Under the pieces are notes generated by a model. It did not search any database. It saw only the letters and a list, made by a program, of their open reading frames with translations, and was not told where the DNA came from. Of a DNA stretch of 64,000 nucleotides, positions 12,601 through 26,443 are shown in pieces; within the stretch, counting starts at the first letter, position 1; each line of letters opens with the position of its first letter. This DNA is from Strigops habroptila (taxonomy: Eukaryota > Chordata > Aves > Psittaciformes > Psittacidae): assembly GCF_004027225.2 (NCBI RefSeq), contig NC_044277.2, positions 132,338,057 through 132,402,056 of the forward strand, written 5' to 3'. The translations under genes and the position numbers were made by a program.

Positions 12601-15600
12601 AGGAACAACAATGCAAAGAATACTTGTAAAAAAATATTGGTTAAAATACAAGACCAAAGGTACAGATCTCCTTTTGTCAGCAACGTTCCTGCTCATTTGT
12701 CTGTCTGTCTGTCTGCATTTTTGTACCTCATTCTGCAGGGCAGTATCTTAAAATCTTCCAGAAGTTAAGAGGAAAAAAACCCTAATTTATGTATCTCTTC
12801 TCTCATCTTCATCACAGGAATGAAACAGAGGTCCAAACTGCTGAGTCTTGTTTTCATCAGTTATATTGTTTCATAAGTTCTAGCCTGTGTGGCCAGTACC
12901 ACAAAAACATTGTTCCGTTCTCTTTTGTGTGCCTTTTGTTGCATGGGTTTATATTCCCTTTCATTCAACTACTCAGTCTACTAACAGTAAAACACCTGAG
13001 TTTATGCAAATTATTGTTATTTTGATTTTTATTACTCCTCTTCATTTCCACTCAATTTATCTGAATTTCTTCACTTCCTTGGTACATCCTTACCCCTAAT
13101 TTAAGAGATTAATAAAATGTGATCCCTATGGTTCTTTGCTGGGCCCTTTCATGTGCTTTGAACTTTCAACAATGAACAACAATAACTGGGACATTTTTGT
13201 TACCTGTGCCATTCTCTTACATGTCCCACCAGAGTTTTTTGTTTGATTGGTTGGAGGTTTTGCCATGCTTGCAGATGAAGCAGTGTATCTAAATGATTAA
13301 ATATTAATCACCAAAGTTTGGAGTCATCTCATGGCCAGTAAAATTGTACATTTCATTATTCAGTCTGGCAACACTGAGAAGGGAGATTCCTTTTTTTTCA
13401 TTGGTACATGAAAGACCCAGAATGAAATATCATTCAATAACAATGGAAGTTGTAAGGTGTGAGAATTTTCATCTTTGAGAGCATTTCATGAAGCCTTTGT
13501 TCAAAGATCTTGCATTTCTGGTGTTAATTTAGTGGAACAAACAATGATGAAGTTTTTATGAAGCCAGAAGGAGTTTAATTAGCAGTATTTTACATGACCT
13601 GCCATGAGAAGTAGTTCAGAGTATTCCCTGCCATTGTCTCAGATTGGAAGCTGGCATTGGGTAGGTGGTGAAATATCCCCTGGATAAAATTCAGTCTGTA
13701 TCTGCATCTTTGATGTCGAACTTTTATGACTCCTGTGATGCTGAGTAACAAGCTCAATTTGCATTCCAAGGCACTGAGCCCTGCTGCTGATATCTCGAGT
13801 AGGAGTTCAAGCCCCATAGAAGGAATCTCACTTAACATCAGTGTGAGCTTTAACATGCATTCCTTTTTCCTGTTGACCTCCTCTTGGGGGTTACAGTTGA
13901 GTAGCTAAACTTTAGCTGCTGCCTAGATATGTGCTGAGTGTTTGATACACATTGTCATCACAAGTCTGTAAGGAACAGTTGTGCACATTGCCTTTGAGTA
14001 TTTTTACACATGTTTTCTGATAAGTTATTGAGGATGCAAACACTTTTCTAAGCTCCTTCACCAGATACTAGGTGTAAGGGTAAGTAACACTTGAAACAAG
14101 GCTAGAAAACCATTTCCTGAAAAATGTCCTAAAGACTTTAAGAAGCACAAGTACCCCTTACATCTTCGTGTTCTAAAAGTCAAGGTTCAAGATTATGATT
14201 TTATAGTTTTGAACAACATAACACATTTTTAAATTTATCCTTTACACTATGTTGATTACAATGGCCAGATCAAAGGCATTTTCCACTTCTTCAGATGTGT
14301 CAATCCTGAAAATGTCTAGGTATTAGTACAAAATTTACTACTAAAGAGTCAAGCTAGTTAATTAACTACAGCAGTAGTACCTTGCAGCCCTGACCAGTTC
14401 AGGTTCTGTTGTTCTACAAACACATAGTGACACTCAGGCTTGAAGCATTTTCAGCTATATTGACAAAATCTACAAAAAAACAGGAAAAGACAGAGCATCA
14501 GAAATAACACTAGGCATAAAATTCATATCAGGTGAAGTGCAGTGAAAGAGAATATTTTGATGGTGATAGAGTCAGGAAGAGAGGAAATAAGAAGATATTC
14601 ACTACAGCTATCTCCGATTTAGGACTAGGCACTTAAAGGGGTGAAGAGTTACTGTCTGCTGTATCCCAGGTAGTCATCAGCCTCCCTGGTAAATCATAAG
14701 TGAAGCAATAACACCTTTCATTAGAACTGGTTCAAGAATTTAAAGACTTGATTAAGTAATAGCAGAAGTTTTCAAAGGTCCTGGGAAAGTCAGGCCCAAT
14801 TTCCTGAAAATCAGTAAGAAGTCAATGCCTCATCCCCTGTGAAAGTCCCAGAAGGCAAAAGCAGCACAGCGGCATGTTAAATCAGCCACCTTGGTAGCCA
14901 ACCTCCTAACATTTATCACTTACAGTTATGCGATAAACCTCCTACAGTCCTCTCCCCACTAACTGTGAGATTTTATGCCCACAGCTTACTCAGCGAAGTT
15001 ACTGGTTACTACTACTATCTTCTTCCAGACCAGCTGAATCTTGGATATTAGGAAGAGTCAGATACTGATGCTGCTTCTCCAGACTCTTGCACTGGGAACA
15101 AATGAGAAGAGCAGAGAGAAGAACTGCCTATGTCAGAACAACAGAGAAAGTGGAAGTATCATAAACTATGTTTGGAAAGAGGGAAGAAGGTGCAGGAAAT
15201 CTCAGTGAATTCTTGAAGTACATAAAACTCACAAGTGAAAGAAGGCAAACTGGAGAGAAGGTGATAGAAAGTTCAGGGTTTAGGAGTCCTAGAGCAAGCA
15301 ACCATGATCCCAGGTATATCCACACCCATCCTCTATGTAAAGCTCTCTGCGGACAGATGAAATTTCACTGAGAGGGCTTGTCCATCTGAGCGCTACAGAG
15401 AGGTTCAGGCTTGGCCTTGAAGAAATTCGTGCCTATAGTGATTTAAGGGTACCCTGCCAGTCAGTGCCCCACAGTACTGAATTAATGCAATTGGCTTTTT
15501 TCTAGGTGTGGAGAAATTGTTGCTTGATGTGCTGTGTTTGATTTAAATCGTTGCTGCCTATATGCATGGGAAAAAACAATATTCTGTGTTGAGAATGTAC

Positions 15601-18600
15601 ATTTAGACCAGAAAGGAAGTGAGTTTCCCTTAATCTTAATCTCCAGTCTGATATTCTGCCAAGAAGCTATCCTATAAGAGATATGGCATTTTCCTGAGTT
15701 GCTGAGCATCTTCACTCCTTCTTGGGACAGATCCATTCTCATTTAGACCAGTTTTCCACTGATCTGACTTAGCTGGCTTCAGCAGAGCTAGCTGTAGTGA
15801 CATTATATTAAAAGCAGAGAATTTAACTCATTGACCTCAGTATCTGGTGAAATCATTCAGCTCCCTGCATGCAAATTCCATTTTAAGGAAGAAATGGAGT
15901 ATCAGAGAAGGGATTTTTTTCTGTTGAGATATCTCCTGCCTTGGATGCAGTGAAATGTTAACTATGAGATCTAATGAGTGAAATGTGAGATCTAATGAGC
16001 TGCTGTTTCACTACTAATAAGCTAGATAAAACATGTAGATATCTACAAAGACATTGGAAATGGAGCTGAAGTACCTTTTCTTTATTTTCCAGACTTATCC
16101 CTGAATCCGTTGTGAGCTGTGCAATTGTTTCTCTTACTCTGCTCTGCACACCAGAAAAAGAGGAAAAGAAAAGAAAATCCTGGCCCCATAAAGCCTGTGG
16201 CAGGACAGTCAGTAATTTCAGTGCTGATGGTTTTCTTCTTTTGTTTCCAATTACTAGCCAGCCAATTACTTTTGTAACCAATTACTAGTTGATAGAAATC
16301 TTCCCTGCAATTCTTTCATTTTATCCCTTTAAATACACACATAATGTCTCATCTCTCATCACTTAACGTAGTTCATGGTAGAAAAAGTCATGTAAACATG
16401 AACAGATATTTTTTGAGCTTATGGACAAACAATATCAGTAAGCAGAAATGCAAATATTAGTTCAGTTTTCCTTCCTGATCTTTACAGAGTGCTATGACTT
16501 CACTGTTGCACAGCTTCAACACAAAAGAAAATCTAGCAGATACGCTATGAATATGTTAACATTAAATAACGAAGGTGAATAACACAGGTGGAAGAGAGGC
16601 TTCTCATTTAAGTTTCAGGTGGAAGATGGATAACAATCTTACTATGTTTCCAAGTTAATTCTAAAATATCCTCTAGTCTTTTGAATAAGAAACTACATCT
16701 ATTGCTTGCAATTTCAATTGTTAAAGGCTTATAATGTAGAATTTTATTTTTTCCTCTTCTCTGTAAAAGAGCTTTTCCAAATTACATACCAAAGACTTCA
16801 ACATATCTAGAAAGATATGGCAGCTTTTATGCCAAAAGACGTATAAACCTTTCACCTCTGAGGACATTTGTTTATATCATGGCCAGTTGTAGCCATTCTG
16901 CTTCAAATTTTTCAATACAACCTGGCTAAGTTACTCGTTTATTACCTTTGGCAATCAAAAACGCAATAAAATCAATTTGTGAGGGCATCTGTGTTCCTCA
17001 TTGTTGTAATGTTTTTGTGAGAATGTTGTGATTCTTCTACTGTCCACTTCTGTTGTGATGGTAATTATAAACCAAAATTATGTTATGCTTGGACAAAGAA
17101 TATAGAACAAGGGGACTTCAGTCCATCACAGAGCTTATATACACCGCAATATTCTAAATAATAGTTCCAGGTTTGTGTATTTAATGTCAATGAGAATGTA
17201 CAGCTACTTATGCCAGAATTCTATAAGGCCTTCATAAAATCTGAACACTGGTAAAACATGTATTTCTGAAAACACAGTCTGAGTTTGAAGATGCTTAATA
17301 TTAATATAATTGCTGTGTCTCATTGCCCTCCATTCAACCTCTCCAATTTTTTCAACAGAGGATACCTGGCTGTATTGAAAAGAGGTGTGGTTTTTAGTAA
17401 CCTTTTATAGGCATTTTGAAAGTAGTCCAGAAACCTCCAGTGGCCAAGAGAATAAAATCCACTTGCCTAATCTAACCTTTTACAAACATCTGCAGTCTAA
17501 GATGGACATGACTTCTAGGCTGTGAGTAAGCTAGTTTAGTCTTGGGTGTTGATGTTCATGAAATTGTTGACTTTCATAGAGCTACATGCATTTTTATTTC
17601 TGCCAAAGATGATTTCATGCCTTTCATCGCATCTATGTATACATATGCCATGCCTTTTAAATTACATGGTAGGTATATCAATCAGTTTGGCTTTGTCACA
17701 GACTACAAGGGCTCTTAAAGTGCCTTCAACAAATATGTTCATAATCCAAAAGAACTCTTCTAAAATCTCATACAAGATATAACCCTGGCTCTAACAGATG
17801 GAGGAAGGAGAAGAGTATAATGAAGTCACTAATGTTTGTCATTCATAGCATAAGAACACCTGCAAATTCTGCACACGCTTCTTCGTAGATCCAGGTAGCT
17901 ATTACGACAACATCTGTACCAGTCAATGTTCCTGAGACAATAGTCACTGAACAAGATCATAGCAGAGACCTTCTAACAACTTATTAGTAGCACTCGCTGA
18001 CATCCAGTGCTGGGAACATACACAGCAACGTTTACACGTCTAGCAATACATAGTCTCTACCCATGGGAAAATAAGACAATTCCAATAGGATTTCAGTATT
18101 GTCCAGAGAGGGACTGCATTACTGAGTTCCAGTGTTTAGGTTCATTGGAGAGATGAAAGAGGGTTTTCATTGCTTGCTGTCCACTGTTATTGAATCTTCT
18201 TATCTTATAATATAAATATATTTATATCTATATCAATCCATACAAGCACAATTCCTATCTATAAAAAGCCTGTATATTATCTAAACCAATTTCAAACTTA
18301 AAAGCTTTACTTTTCATAATATTTGTTTGAAAATATTATATAAACTATGATTATTTTAGTATTTGACTTTTCTTAACATCCATCTAGTCATTTTACAGGG
18401 TTTCTTGCATCAATTAATAGCAATTTTTTTTATTATTGATTATGGTATTTGTGAATTCATCAACAGAGAACTGTACAGTTATGCCCTAAAGGAAAGCTTT
18501 AAAGTAGTTGGATTATATTATGCAAATAATTAAAAAATATTTTTAAGCAGGCATTACTTCAGCATTTAAATATTGGCTATAGCAGCTTTAATATGCAAGA

Positions 18601-19220
18601 CAGGATGTTAGGTGCTTAGCTGATCCAAATGCCAGTCTATAGATTTGAAAGACTAAAGATCACATCACTGGGAGGTTGACAGAAGTGACACTTTGCAAAG
18701 TGCCAATGATTTATGCCAATGTCTTGCTTGATGCTACTGTTATAGACAGCACTGTCATTACAAAGTCCCTAACGACTTCAGTCTACATTTATGGTGCACA
18801 AATTATAGGTGAGCCCAAGGATCGAAACCTTCCTGACTTTTAGATTTCAATGACCAAGTAATTCTCACTAGGTTCGTTTCTTGTGTGTTGCCTGACACTT
18901 TACACTCGCTTTTCTATTTCAGCATTGCAATTAAATCAAATCAACACAGGCAAAAAATATATTCATTGTATGTTACCAAGCCTTTTTTAGGCTTCTTCAG
19001 CAAACACCATGCAAAATACACAAAACTTTATACTCCAGCAGTGAGCAGTAATGCAGCTCTAACTTTTTAATCAACAGAAATGGTGCAGCCACTTCTGCAA
19101 GGTGCCAAGGGCCTCATGCAAGCTGCTTGGGTCTGCTTGAGTCCTCTGGTTCCCAGTTATGTCAGTGCTGGCTAAAAAGGATGCTTGAGATCAGGAAGGA
19201 CTACACCTCCTTCTAAAGAG
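9700..19220. other. Intergenic, no gene seen
   Basis: AT-rich gene-free DNA. It holds a short TGTC repeat (12699-12715), a 14-bp palindrome TAGTTAATTAACTA at 14355-14368, three evenly spaced CCAATTAC copies at 16247-16285, and an AT-rich homeodomain-motif-dense stretch (about 18185-18620). Nothing codes. Confidence 0.75.
12095..12102 (+). promoter_or_regulatory. PBX-HOX (labial-type) site TGATTGAT
   Basis: TGATTGAT matches the PBX-HOX paralogue-group-1 type consensus TGATNNAT. It is isolated in the desert, and 8-mers like this arise often by chance in AT-rich DNA. Confidence 0.2.
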
Positions 19221-19224
19221 TACC

Positions 19225-19296
19225 TCTTGGGCTGGACTCTAGAATAAGCTTTCCGTGCTGTTACAGACTGACCACCTATGATCCTGTGATGTGTAT
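19225..19296 (+). mobile_element. Possible CR1 3' terminal scrap
   Basis: GGGCTGGACTCTAGAATAAG followed about 40 bp later by CCTATGATCCTGTGATG resembles the last 70 bp of a CR1 element. The match is short and diverged. Confidence 0.35.
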
Positions 19297-19299
19297 AAC

Positions 19300-22200
19300 A
19301 TTCTGATTTCGTACATTTTAAGCATCATTCCCATGCAACATTATTCCCCCTTTAAACAGGCCTGGAATGATTGCTGATACTAAAGCAAATTACAATGTTT
19401 GGGGGTTTTATTCTCTTCAGTAATTCTGTTACCTTAAGAAGACAGAAACTGAGGAATTAATTGCATGAAGCATATAGAAGTTCCCAGGTAACACTGGCAA
19501 TATAAGAGGATATCAGTTTAAATTAGGAGACAGATTGTTTCCCATGGCTGTTTAAAGTGAAGGAGTAAACTTTCCTAGGCTAGGACTTCTGCTCTAGCAC
19601 TGACAAAGCCAAAGGAACAGAGGAACAGCTGAGACCTTTAATAGATCTAGAAATACCAGGAACTGTAGGACATGGAGGGAAACACCAGAAGCAAACCTAT
19701 AAGTAGGTAAGCCATAAGATTCCACACCTCCCAAATAAAGTTCTCTCTGTTATTCCCAATCAGAGATATAATATTCCTGAGGGAATAATAATTTAAAAAC
19801 ATTGAGTGAAACTCTACAGGTTATTTTAAAACAAGACAGTCCTTTCTGTGTCCATCAAGCAACCTACTTTAGCATCTAAGAGCTGCCTAAGAGCTGAACT
19901 GTAGCACATATATCCTACTGTAGAAGCCATTCAGACTAAACATGCTAGAAAGTATCCAATTGCTTTGGTCTTGTGGTTTGCTTTGTAACCACAAATCCTC
20001 AAGAAAAATACAGCCCCATATTACACAATAGGATATATTCATGTCTGTGCTAGGACTTCCGTCAGTTTCCATTCCAGTCACTTCAATTCCCTGATGGCTC
20101 TGAGGACATAAATGCAACACACAAAACCAGCCAAGCAAACATACAAATGATGAATGTCTAGATAGAAACAATGTCTATCTCAGTGAATTTTTGTGGTGCA
20201 GCTGGCAGTATTCTGCAAATTGTTCACTCAAACATGTCATCCCAAAGTCAGATTAAGATCTTAACCAGAAAGTTATGTGTCCAAAAATGTGGGTTTTTGA
20301 CTGCCCTGAGTAAAGCTTGTGTGTATCAAGCTTATTACTATCCATAACAATGTTAAATACAGGGAATGACAGGCCTGTTTAATCTGGATCCCTTAGAAGA
20401 AACAGTATAAAAACAAGTGCACTGGTGTCTTTAGATCCGTTTTAGGGAAGGAGAGATAAAAAAGTAGTCATTCGATGAGGAAAGGATAACCTTTTATACA
20501 TAAAGTCTGCTCTGGCAGACCCCAGGAGACAAATAACTTCAGAAATGTTTTGATTCAACAACCATCCTTTATACAGAACACTTCAGGCAGGAGTCTCAAC
20601 ACTGTGTTTCAAACATGCTGTGTTAATATAGTTGATAGCATACTTTATATGAAAATAAATATAAAAAATGTTAAGTAGCTATTCTTGTTATAGTAAATAT
20701 ATATCAATTTAATGCTGCTATTCAGTCAGATGAATGAGAACTCACATCTACAGTTTTTATTTTTCTAAATTTCTGAAAAATATAAAATCACCATTTGAAA
20801 TTCTTTGATCTCAAATTCTGGTAACTTCATAAAAGGAAGTTCTAGGCAGTTAAGTTAATCTTTGCAAGACTAAAAGCTTAAAAGAAGGCTGAAAAGACCA
20901 TTGAAGGTCAGAATTTACATATTGATCAAACTGTAAGTTTATACTCTTGCAAACATGTAATTAACTTTGCTGTTATTGAATTTTGGTTCAGAACCAATTT
21001 TATTAGTCATAGTTTCACCAGTAATTCCACGGGACTGAAGTGTGAGTGACAGATATCTGTGATAAGGTAGAGTGCATATGAAGGTGTTATGTTTTAAAAT
21101 AGATATAAATCACCTAAAACATTTGTAATTTTGAAGAAAATGCCATTCATAAAAACACAACTTTTGGCAATAAAATGAAACCATCTTCTGAGAATTATTG
21201 ATCAGAAAGTGAAGTGAAGACTTATATAAAAGTTATGTTTCAAAGTTCCAAACCACTGGACCTTTCTCTATGCAATTTAATTTTGTAAGCTAATAATCAT
21301 AAATTCAGTGATAAAACAGCTAAAAAGTTTTTTTAACTTTTGTTTTCTGATAACCAAATAGCTAGAGTCTGGTAAAAAAGATACCTGGGAGGTTCAACCT
21401 CAAGTATATTGAAGAGATGATTCCTGTCCAAGCAGCAAGAAAGCACACATGGGTGAACACATGTTGCTACATGTAAGAATTGCTCTAGGACAGTTGATGA
21501 ACAACCTGGGATCTGTTCTGGTTATGCATCAGCAGCAGAAATGGTCATTTATATTCCCCTTGAATGAGCAAATGCAAGACTTGCTCCCTGAGACGTGAAG
21601 AGAATACTCAGGAACCAAACACGTCATCTCGAAGGACTATTCCTTTGCATCCTATCCCCAAAACTGCGCCACAGCCAGGGATATTACAGTCATGTAAATA
21701 AAGATTAAGGTCTCACATTCTTAAAGTTAGTCATAACAGATAGTAACAATGATCAATCATTGGTCCGTTCACCTTAGGACAAAGAAAGAGCAGAGGGCAA
21801 GGTTTTCTTTTCAGTGTCTCTTTGAACTAACAGACTTCTGCACTATCAAGATTTCTGTATCGTGTTCCTGCTGGCAGACACATAATGAACGTGCATCCTT
21901 CTTATCAGATCATATCTATCCTTCTTATTTGGGTACCCTGGGAGCTGGGTACCCAGAAGAAGCAGTAGGTTCTCCCTTCTTAGAGACTAATGAAGCTGTT
22001 TAGATAAGGAGAGAGCTGTTTGGACTTTGCTGCAGACTTGCATGCAGGTGGACTGGCATTGCTAAGAACCGAAATCCCTCACAGCCTGCAGCCAGACACA
22101 AGATGACTGTGACTCCTTTTCCACTTATATTGCCAAGTGAGAGGACCTGGAGACAAGGAAGAACTTCAGAAGTCTGCACGTGTGCTCTCATGTGTAAAAG

Positions 22201-25050
22201 ATGTGTAAAGCAAAGCTAGGTTCAGACCTGAACTCTTGAAATTACCATACCTTCTAACCAAGCATGCCCTTGCTTGACAAAATAGTCAAAAAATTGAGAT
22301 TATATTAAGCATTTCAGGAATGACTATCACCAAACTCAGCAGGTTGCTGTGCCTTCGATACACATTACCCCCAGCCATCATCTCCATGTCAATACAGCCA
22401 TCATCAATGAAGGCTTCACTCTGAGAAGGGAATTCCTGACTTTGCTTGTTATAGCAGGACCCAGAAGCACAATATCATAAAACACTGGAAAAAAATGACA
22501 GGATCTTTGACAGTATAAGCAGAACAATATTATGTCTTGTGGCAAAACGTAGCTGGTTGAAATGTGTTTTATTTCTGTTGAAGATAGGTAAGTTTACACT
22601 GCGAGAGAGTGTGTCATTGGATAAATGTCTACTGAAACCAGAATAAAAATGTAAAAGTGTTATGGTCTATCATCAGACAGAGCTAACCGGAAATGGCAAT
22701 ATTCCTTAGCATTCATCTGGCCGCATGTTCTCTAGATGGAGAGAGGTGATGTGTTTAGTTAGACTTCAGTTCCAAGATACGAGCTGTTTGCTTGTGGCTT
22801 CTGTGGTGGCAGCAGCAGTAGGCTTCTTGTTGTTTTAGCATCTGAACAAATTACTGTGTCCACAAGCAGCTGTCAATAAATCTTTTTTTTTTGTCTTCCT
22901 TTTTTTTTTTTTACTACAGAGAAAATGTGGTATTAGATTACATCAACTACCATGTTCATCAACCATCACATCTGAAATCACTGCATTTCATTACAGTCTT
23001 AGGCTAGAACCTTTCAGTTAAACCTCCCCATACCTAAATACACGAAGCAAGCCAGCAAAATGAGAACGTATGGTAGAGAGGACAGTCAAAGATGCCTCTT
23101 TTCTCGAAGTCTGAGCTCCATCTCATCATCTTTCAGAAGTTACTCAGTGTGATGGCTGTGAAAATTGACTGCCCTAGCTATTCTTCTGAACAACCTCCTA
23201 AAAAGCTAGGCTGCTGCTGCAATGTGTTTACTCTCCCAAAGTGATCCACCAGCCTAGAACTGTAACAAGCAGTTTTCTTAATGATGTGGTAGCTGTAAAC
23301 ATTGTATTACTTATAAATATATGGTGTTTAAAATTATTTAACAGCTATTGTACATTTCATAACTCATGCTATAACTTAAGAGCACCAAGAAATTGAAATT
23401 CAGAGCACAGTGTAAGATGACCTTTTTTATGCAAGCTAAATCAATTTTATACTCCTTAGAATTTGGCCCACTGCATATAAAAGAGTCCAAGCTGTCAAAA
23501 AGGGAAAGATATATTAAAAAAAATAAATAAATAAAGAAGAGATGTGCATTTTGGCAATGCCTTGTAAATAGGTAGATCCAGAAGTGTCTGTGAGGTTACA
23601 GCATAGACCTCCCTCCCTTCCAGCAGCTCCCAGCCAGTATATGCTGTCTGGCACATGAAGTGAGAGCACTTTACTGGTGAAGGACAGGACCCAGTCTAGG
23701 AACCTCTGCTGGACCTCTCCAGAAAGGGAGGGAAGGCATTGGAGGTGGCTGGTGACAGGGTAGCAGCAGGGAAGGAGCTGGACCTAGTCTAGCAGAAAAC
23801 TTGTTTTCTCAAGCAAGGCTTAGGTGTGGTAAATTAAGGAATGATGGCTGCAATTCTCTGCTTCGTTATGCCTTATAGTCACCTCAGTGGTTCACACTAA
23901 GCCAGAAGGAACTGGCTTTATATAGTGGGAATGCTGTGAAATGGCTCACTGAGCAACTGATGCTGCAGCATGCTTTCTGATGGCACAGCTCAGCTCCTGC
24001 AGTTGAACCTCTAGCTGCTTGGGGAAAGCAGCTTTACATCCACCACCCTAGAAGCCATTTGTATCTCTGAGGATGCTAGAAGGGGACAGGTCCTTCACTT
24101 GCCTCTGGAGTGTGTGTAACGCTGGTAAAAAAGCCCTGGGAGGAACTTACCCTATGTTTATGCCTCCAAAAAGCACAAAAATCAGATCAACAGGGTTGTG
24201 CTGTGTCTTTCAAGCTTCCTTTTCTCTCTTTCTTCCTAGTAGAAACAACAATAGATGGCAGGAGCCAAAGGGGTGGTTTCATTTAAAAGTTCTATGAAGC
24301 TGAAAGAGCTGGGATTTTTATCACTTCATTTTTACAAAATTCAGGATTAAATTCTGTGTTTGGTAACAATCGGGTAACTTCAGAGGAGTCAGCAGGCATA
24401 TCAGAGGGCTAAATCTGGTTCTTAATCATTAAGATATTATGTAAAGGAACATGAATAGAAACAAAGGCAAGAGAGTCTCCACTTCCATATCAATGTTCCA
24501 GATACTTTGCATTCATACAGAGCAGAGTTCATGAACTCTCTCTAACCATGTTAACAATCCTCTGGGTTTCTAAAGGAGCAGCAGGGGTTGGAATGAGAAG
24601 TCTCCCCATATACATCAATAACATCAGTCTTGACACACTGATGGGATTTCCAGGGGGTTCTTTGCTAACTGTGCCTGCTGAATCCTCTGCACCACTCAGC
24701 AGTGGTAGCTCAGTATGCCTTGCAGGGAGAAAAAAAAAATGTCTGAAGTTTGTAGTTGAAAACAAAGTGTACATCTGTGGTATGTGATTTCTTGTGCAAA
24801 AACAAGTCAGAGCGTAGACATTTCTCAGTGACTGATGTCAGTACAGGTGTCTTAAATGGATATTTTTACAGAAATTAAGCACAGCAACGTTTTGCACCTC
24901 ACAGTTTGTATTTCCCAAGATAAAAGTAAATAAAGTTAAGCATGGCTTCCTTTGAAAAATCAGAGAAGTACAATAGTCTCTCATATATAAAGAAGAATGG
25001 CATGTCTGATGATAGCTAACATGTTGTTATTTTTGAGGAAGTAAAAAAAA
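19300..25050. other. Intergenic, no gene seen
   Basis: AT-rich DNA with T-runs near 22885-22911. A 15-bp palindrome TTGGTTCAGAACCAA lies at 20983-20997 and a 16-bp palindrome AGAGTTCATGAACTCT at 24524-24539, the latter an IR0 of AGTTCA half-sites. A slightly GC-richer patch spans 23590-23800. No coding evidence. Confidence 0.75.
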
Positions 25051-25053
25051 ATC

Positions 25054-25300
25054 AGAATGACAGAACTGTGCCAGACCAAGGATCCACGTAGCTCGGTCCA
25101 GTCTCGCTCAGTGCCTGACACCCAATGATTAGAGAACAAGCATATTTTTTATTCAGTAAATCTTTTTCAGATCCAGAAATCCATAGTATAAGGACACCCT
25201 ATACACCCGCGTCTTTTTTATGGAATTGTTCTTGATAGCCTTTCGCCATGATTTTTTTCTAACTGTTTTTTGAATGCGTTTATACTTTCTGAGTCAGGAG
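25054..25300 (-). mobile_element. Ancient CR1 LINE 3' fragment
   Basis: In reverse orientation this resembles the old sauropsid CR1 3' end: CCAGACCAAGGATCCACGTA near 25070 and the TTTTTTGAATGCGTTTATAC stretch near 25270 correspond to the TCAGACCAAAGGTCC and TTCTTTTTTGAACCCAGTTA motifs of that family. It is heavily diverged, so older than the CR1 copy 650 bp away. Confidence 0.65.
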
Positions 25301-25579
25301 ATTGTATTCAGGACCAGATAGTCAGCTGCAGTTGATGGCATGTTCCTACCAAATAAGAATCCATTCCTTAGAAAATTCAACATTAATGTAACAACTGCTT
25401 CGGTTGCATAAATTTTTTAACTGACTCATCTTTCAATGTAAGCAATTTTTTTCATAATGGAAAAATAACCGTGTACCAAAATCAGGCATTTTTATATAGT
25501 GTTCCACAGTGATTCAACATAGTTTTGGAAAAATAAATCTTCATCTTGAAAATAACTTTAAAGATTTCCAATTCTGAAT

Positions 25580-25597
25580 TAAAAAAAAAAAAAAAAA
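25580..25597 (+). repeat. Poly-A run
   Basis: A homopolymer of about 17 A in AT-rich intergenic DNA. No retroelement body was recognised upstream of it. Confidence 0.8.
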
Positions 25598-25952
25598 GGT
25601 AGATTTTGCAGATTTATATATTGCAAATCTGACTAGTATAAAAGAAAATGTTTCAAAGTAGCAGTAGTACTCTATGTTTTATATGCTTTGAAACTACATA
25701 TATGGAGCTCCTATTCTGTATATCTCTTAAAAAAAAAGTCTAGTATAACCAAAATCCAAAAGATTATAATAACAAACTAATACGATCTGCTCTAAGCACA
25801 TCCAATAAAGTTTTCTTTGTGATAGTTTCACGAAACTGGAAGTGAAATGAAAATTCACTGTGCCTGTGATTAGGCACAAAATAAAACCCAATGCAGGTAG
25901 TGCTGTTGTAGCTGATGTTTTTCTCTCTTCATCCCAGACACATGAAGTGCCA

Positions 25953-26443
25953 TTCTGGACCACCTATACAAGAAAGACATTGACAAGCTGGAGCAAGCTC
26001 AGCAGAGGACCACTGAGGTCAGGGCTGGAACCAGTGAGAACAGGGCTCTTTAGCGTGGGGAAGAGGTGGCATTGGGAGGACATAAGGGCAGGCCTTCAGC
26101 CCCTGAGTACCAACAGGATAGTTCTTGAGAAAACAGAGGCAGGACCTTCACAGAGGTGTATGGCAGCAGAACGTGGAGCGATAGTTATGAACTGAAACAC
26201 AAGGTTCAGAATGGATATCAGAAAAAATACCTTTTCATGATGGGGACAGTTGAATACTGGAAGTTGCTGCCCAGAGAGGTTTTGCTGCCACCATCCTGGG
26301 AGGCATTCAACTGGATAAAACTTTCAGCCACTTAAGAGCTCTCATAGCTGACCTTGCTGTGAGCAGGAGGCTGAACTGGAGCCTGCCTGTGCTGCAGTTC
26401 AAGGCCCTGTCAGCCTCAGCTCTCCCATGATTCTGTGATTCTA
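25953..26443 (+). mobile_element. CR1 LINE 3' fragment (avian type)
   Basis: A 5'-truncated CR1 retrotransposon. Recognisable parts are the end of the reverse-transcriptase region (GACAAGCTGGAGCAAGCTCA), the motif GGAAGTTGCTGCCCAGAGAG, and the terminal ATGATTCTGTGATTCT typical of bird CR1 3' ends (26427-26442). The frame is broken, so it is an inactive fossil copy. Confidence 0.85.
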
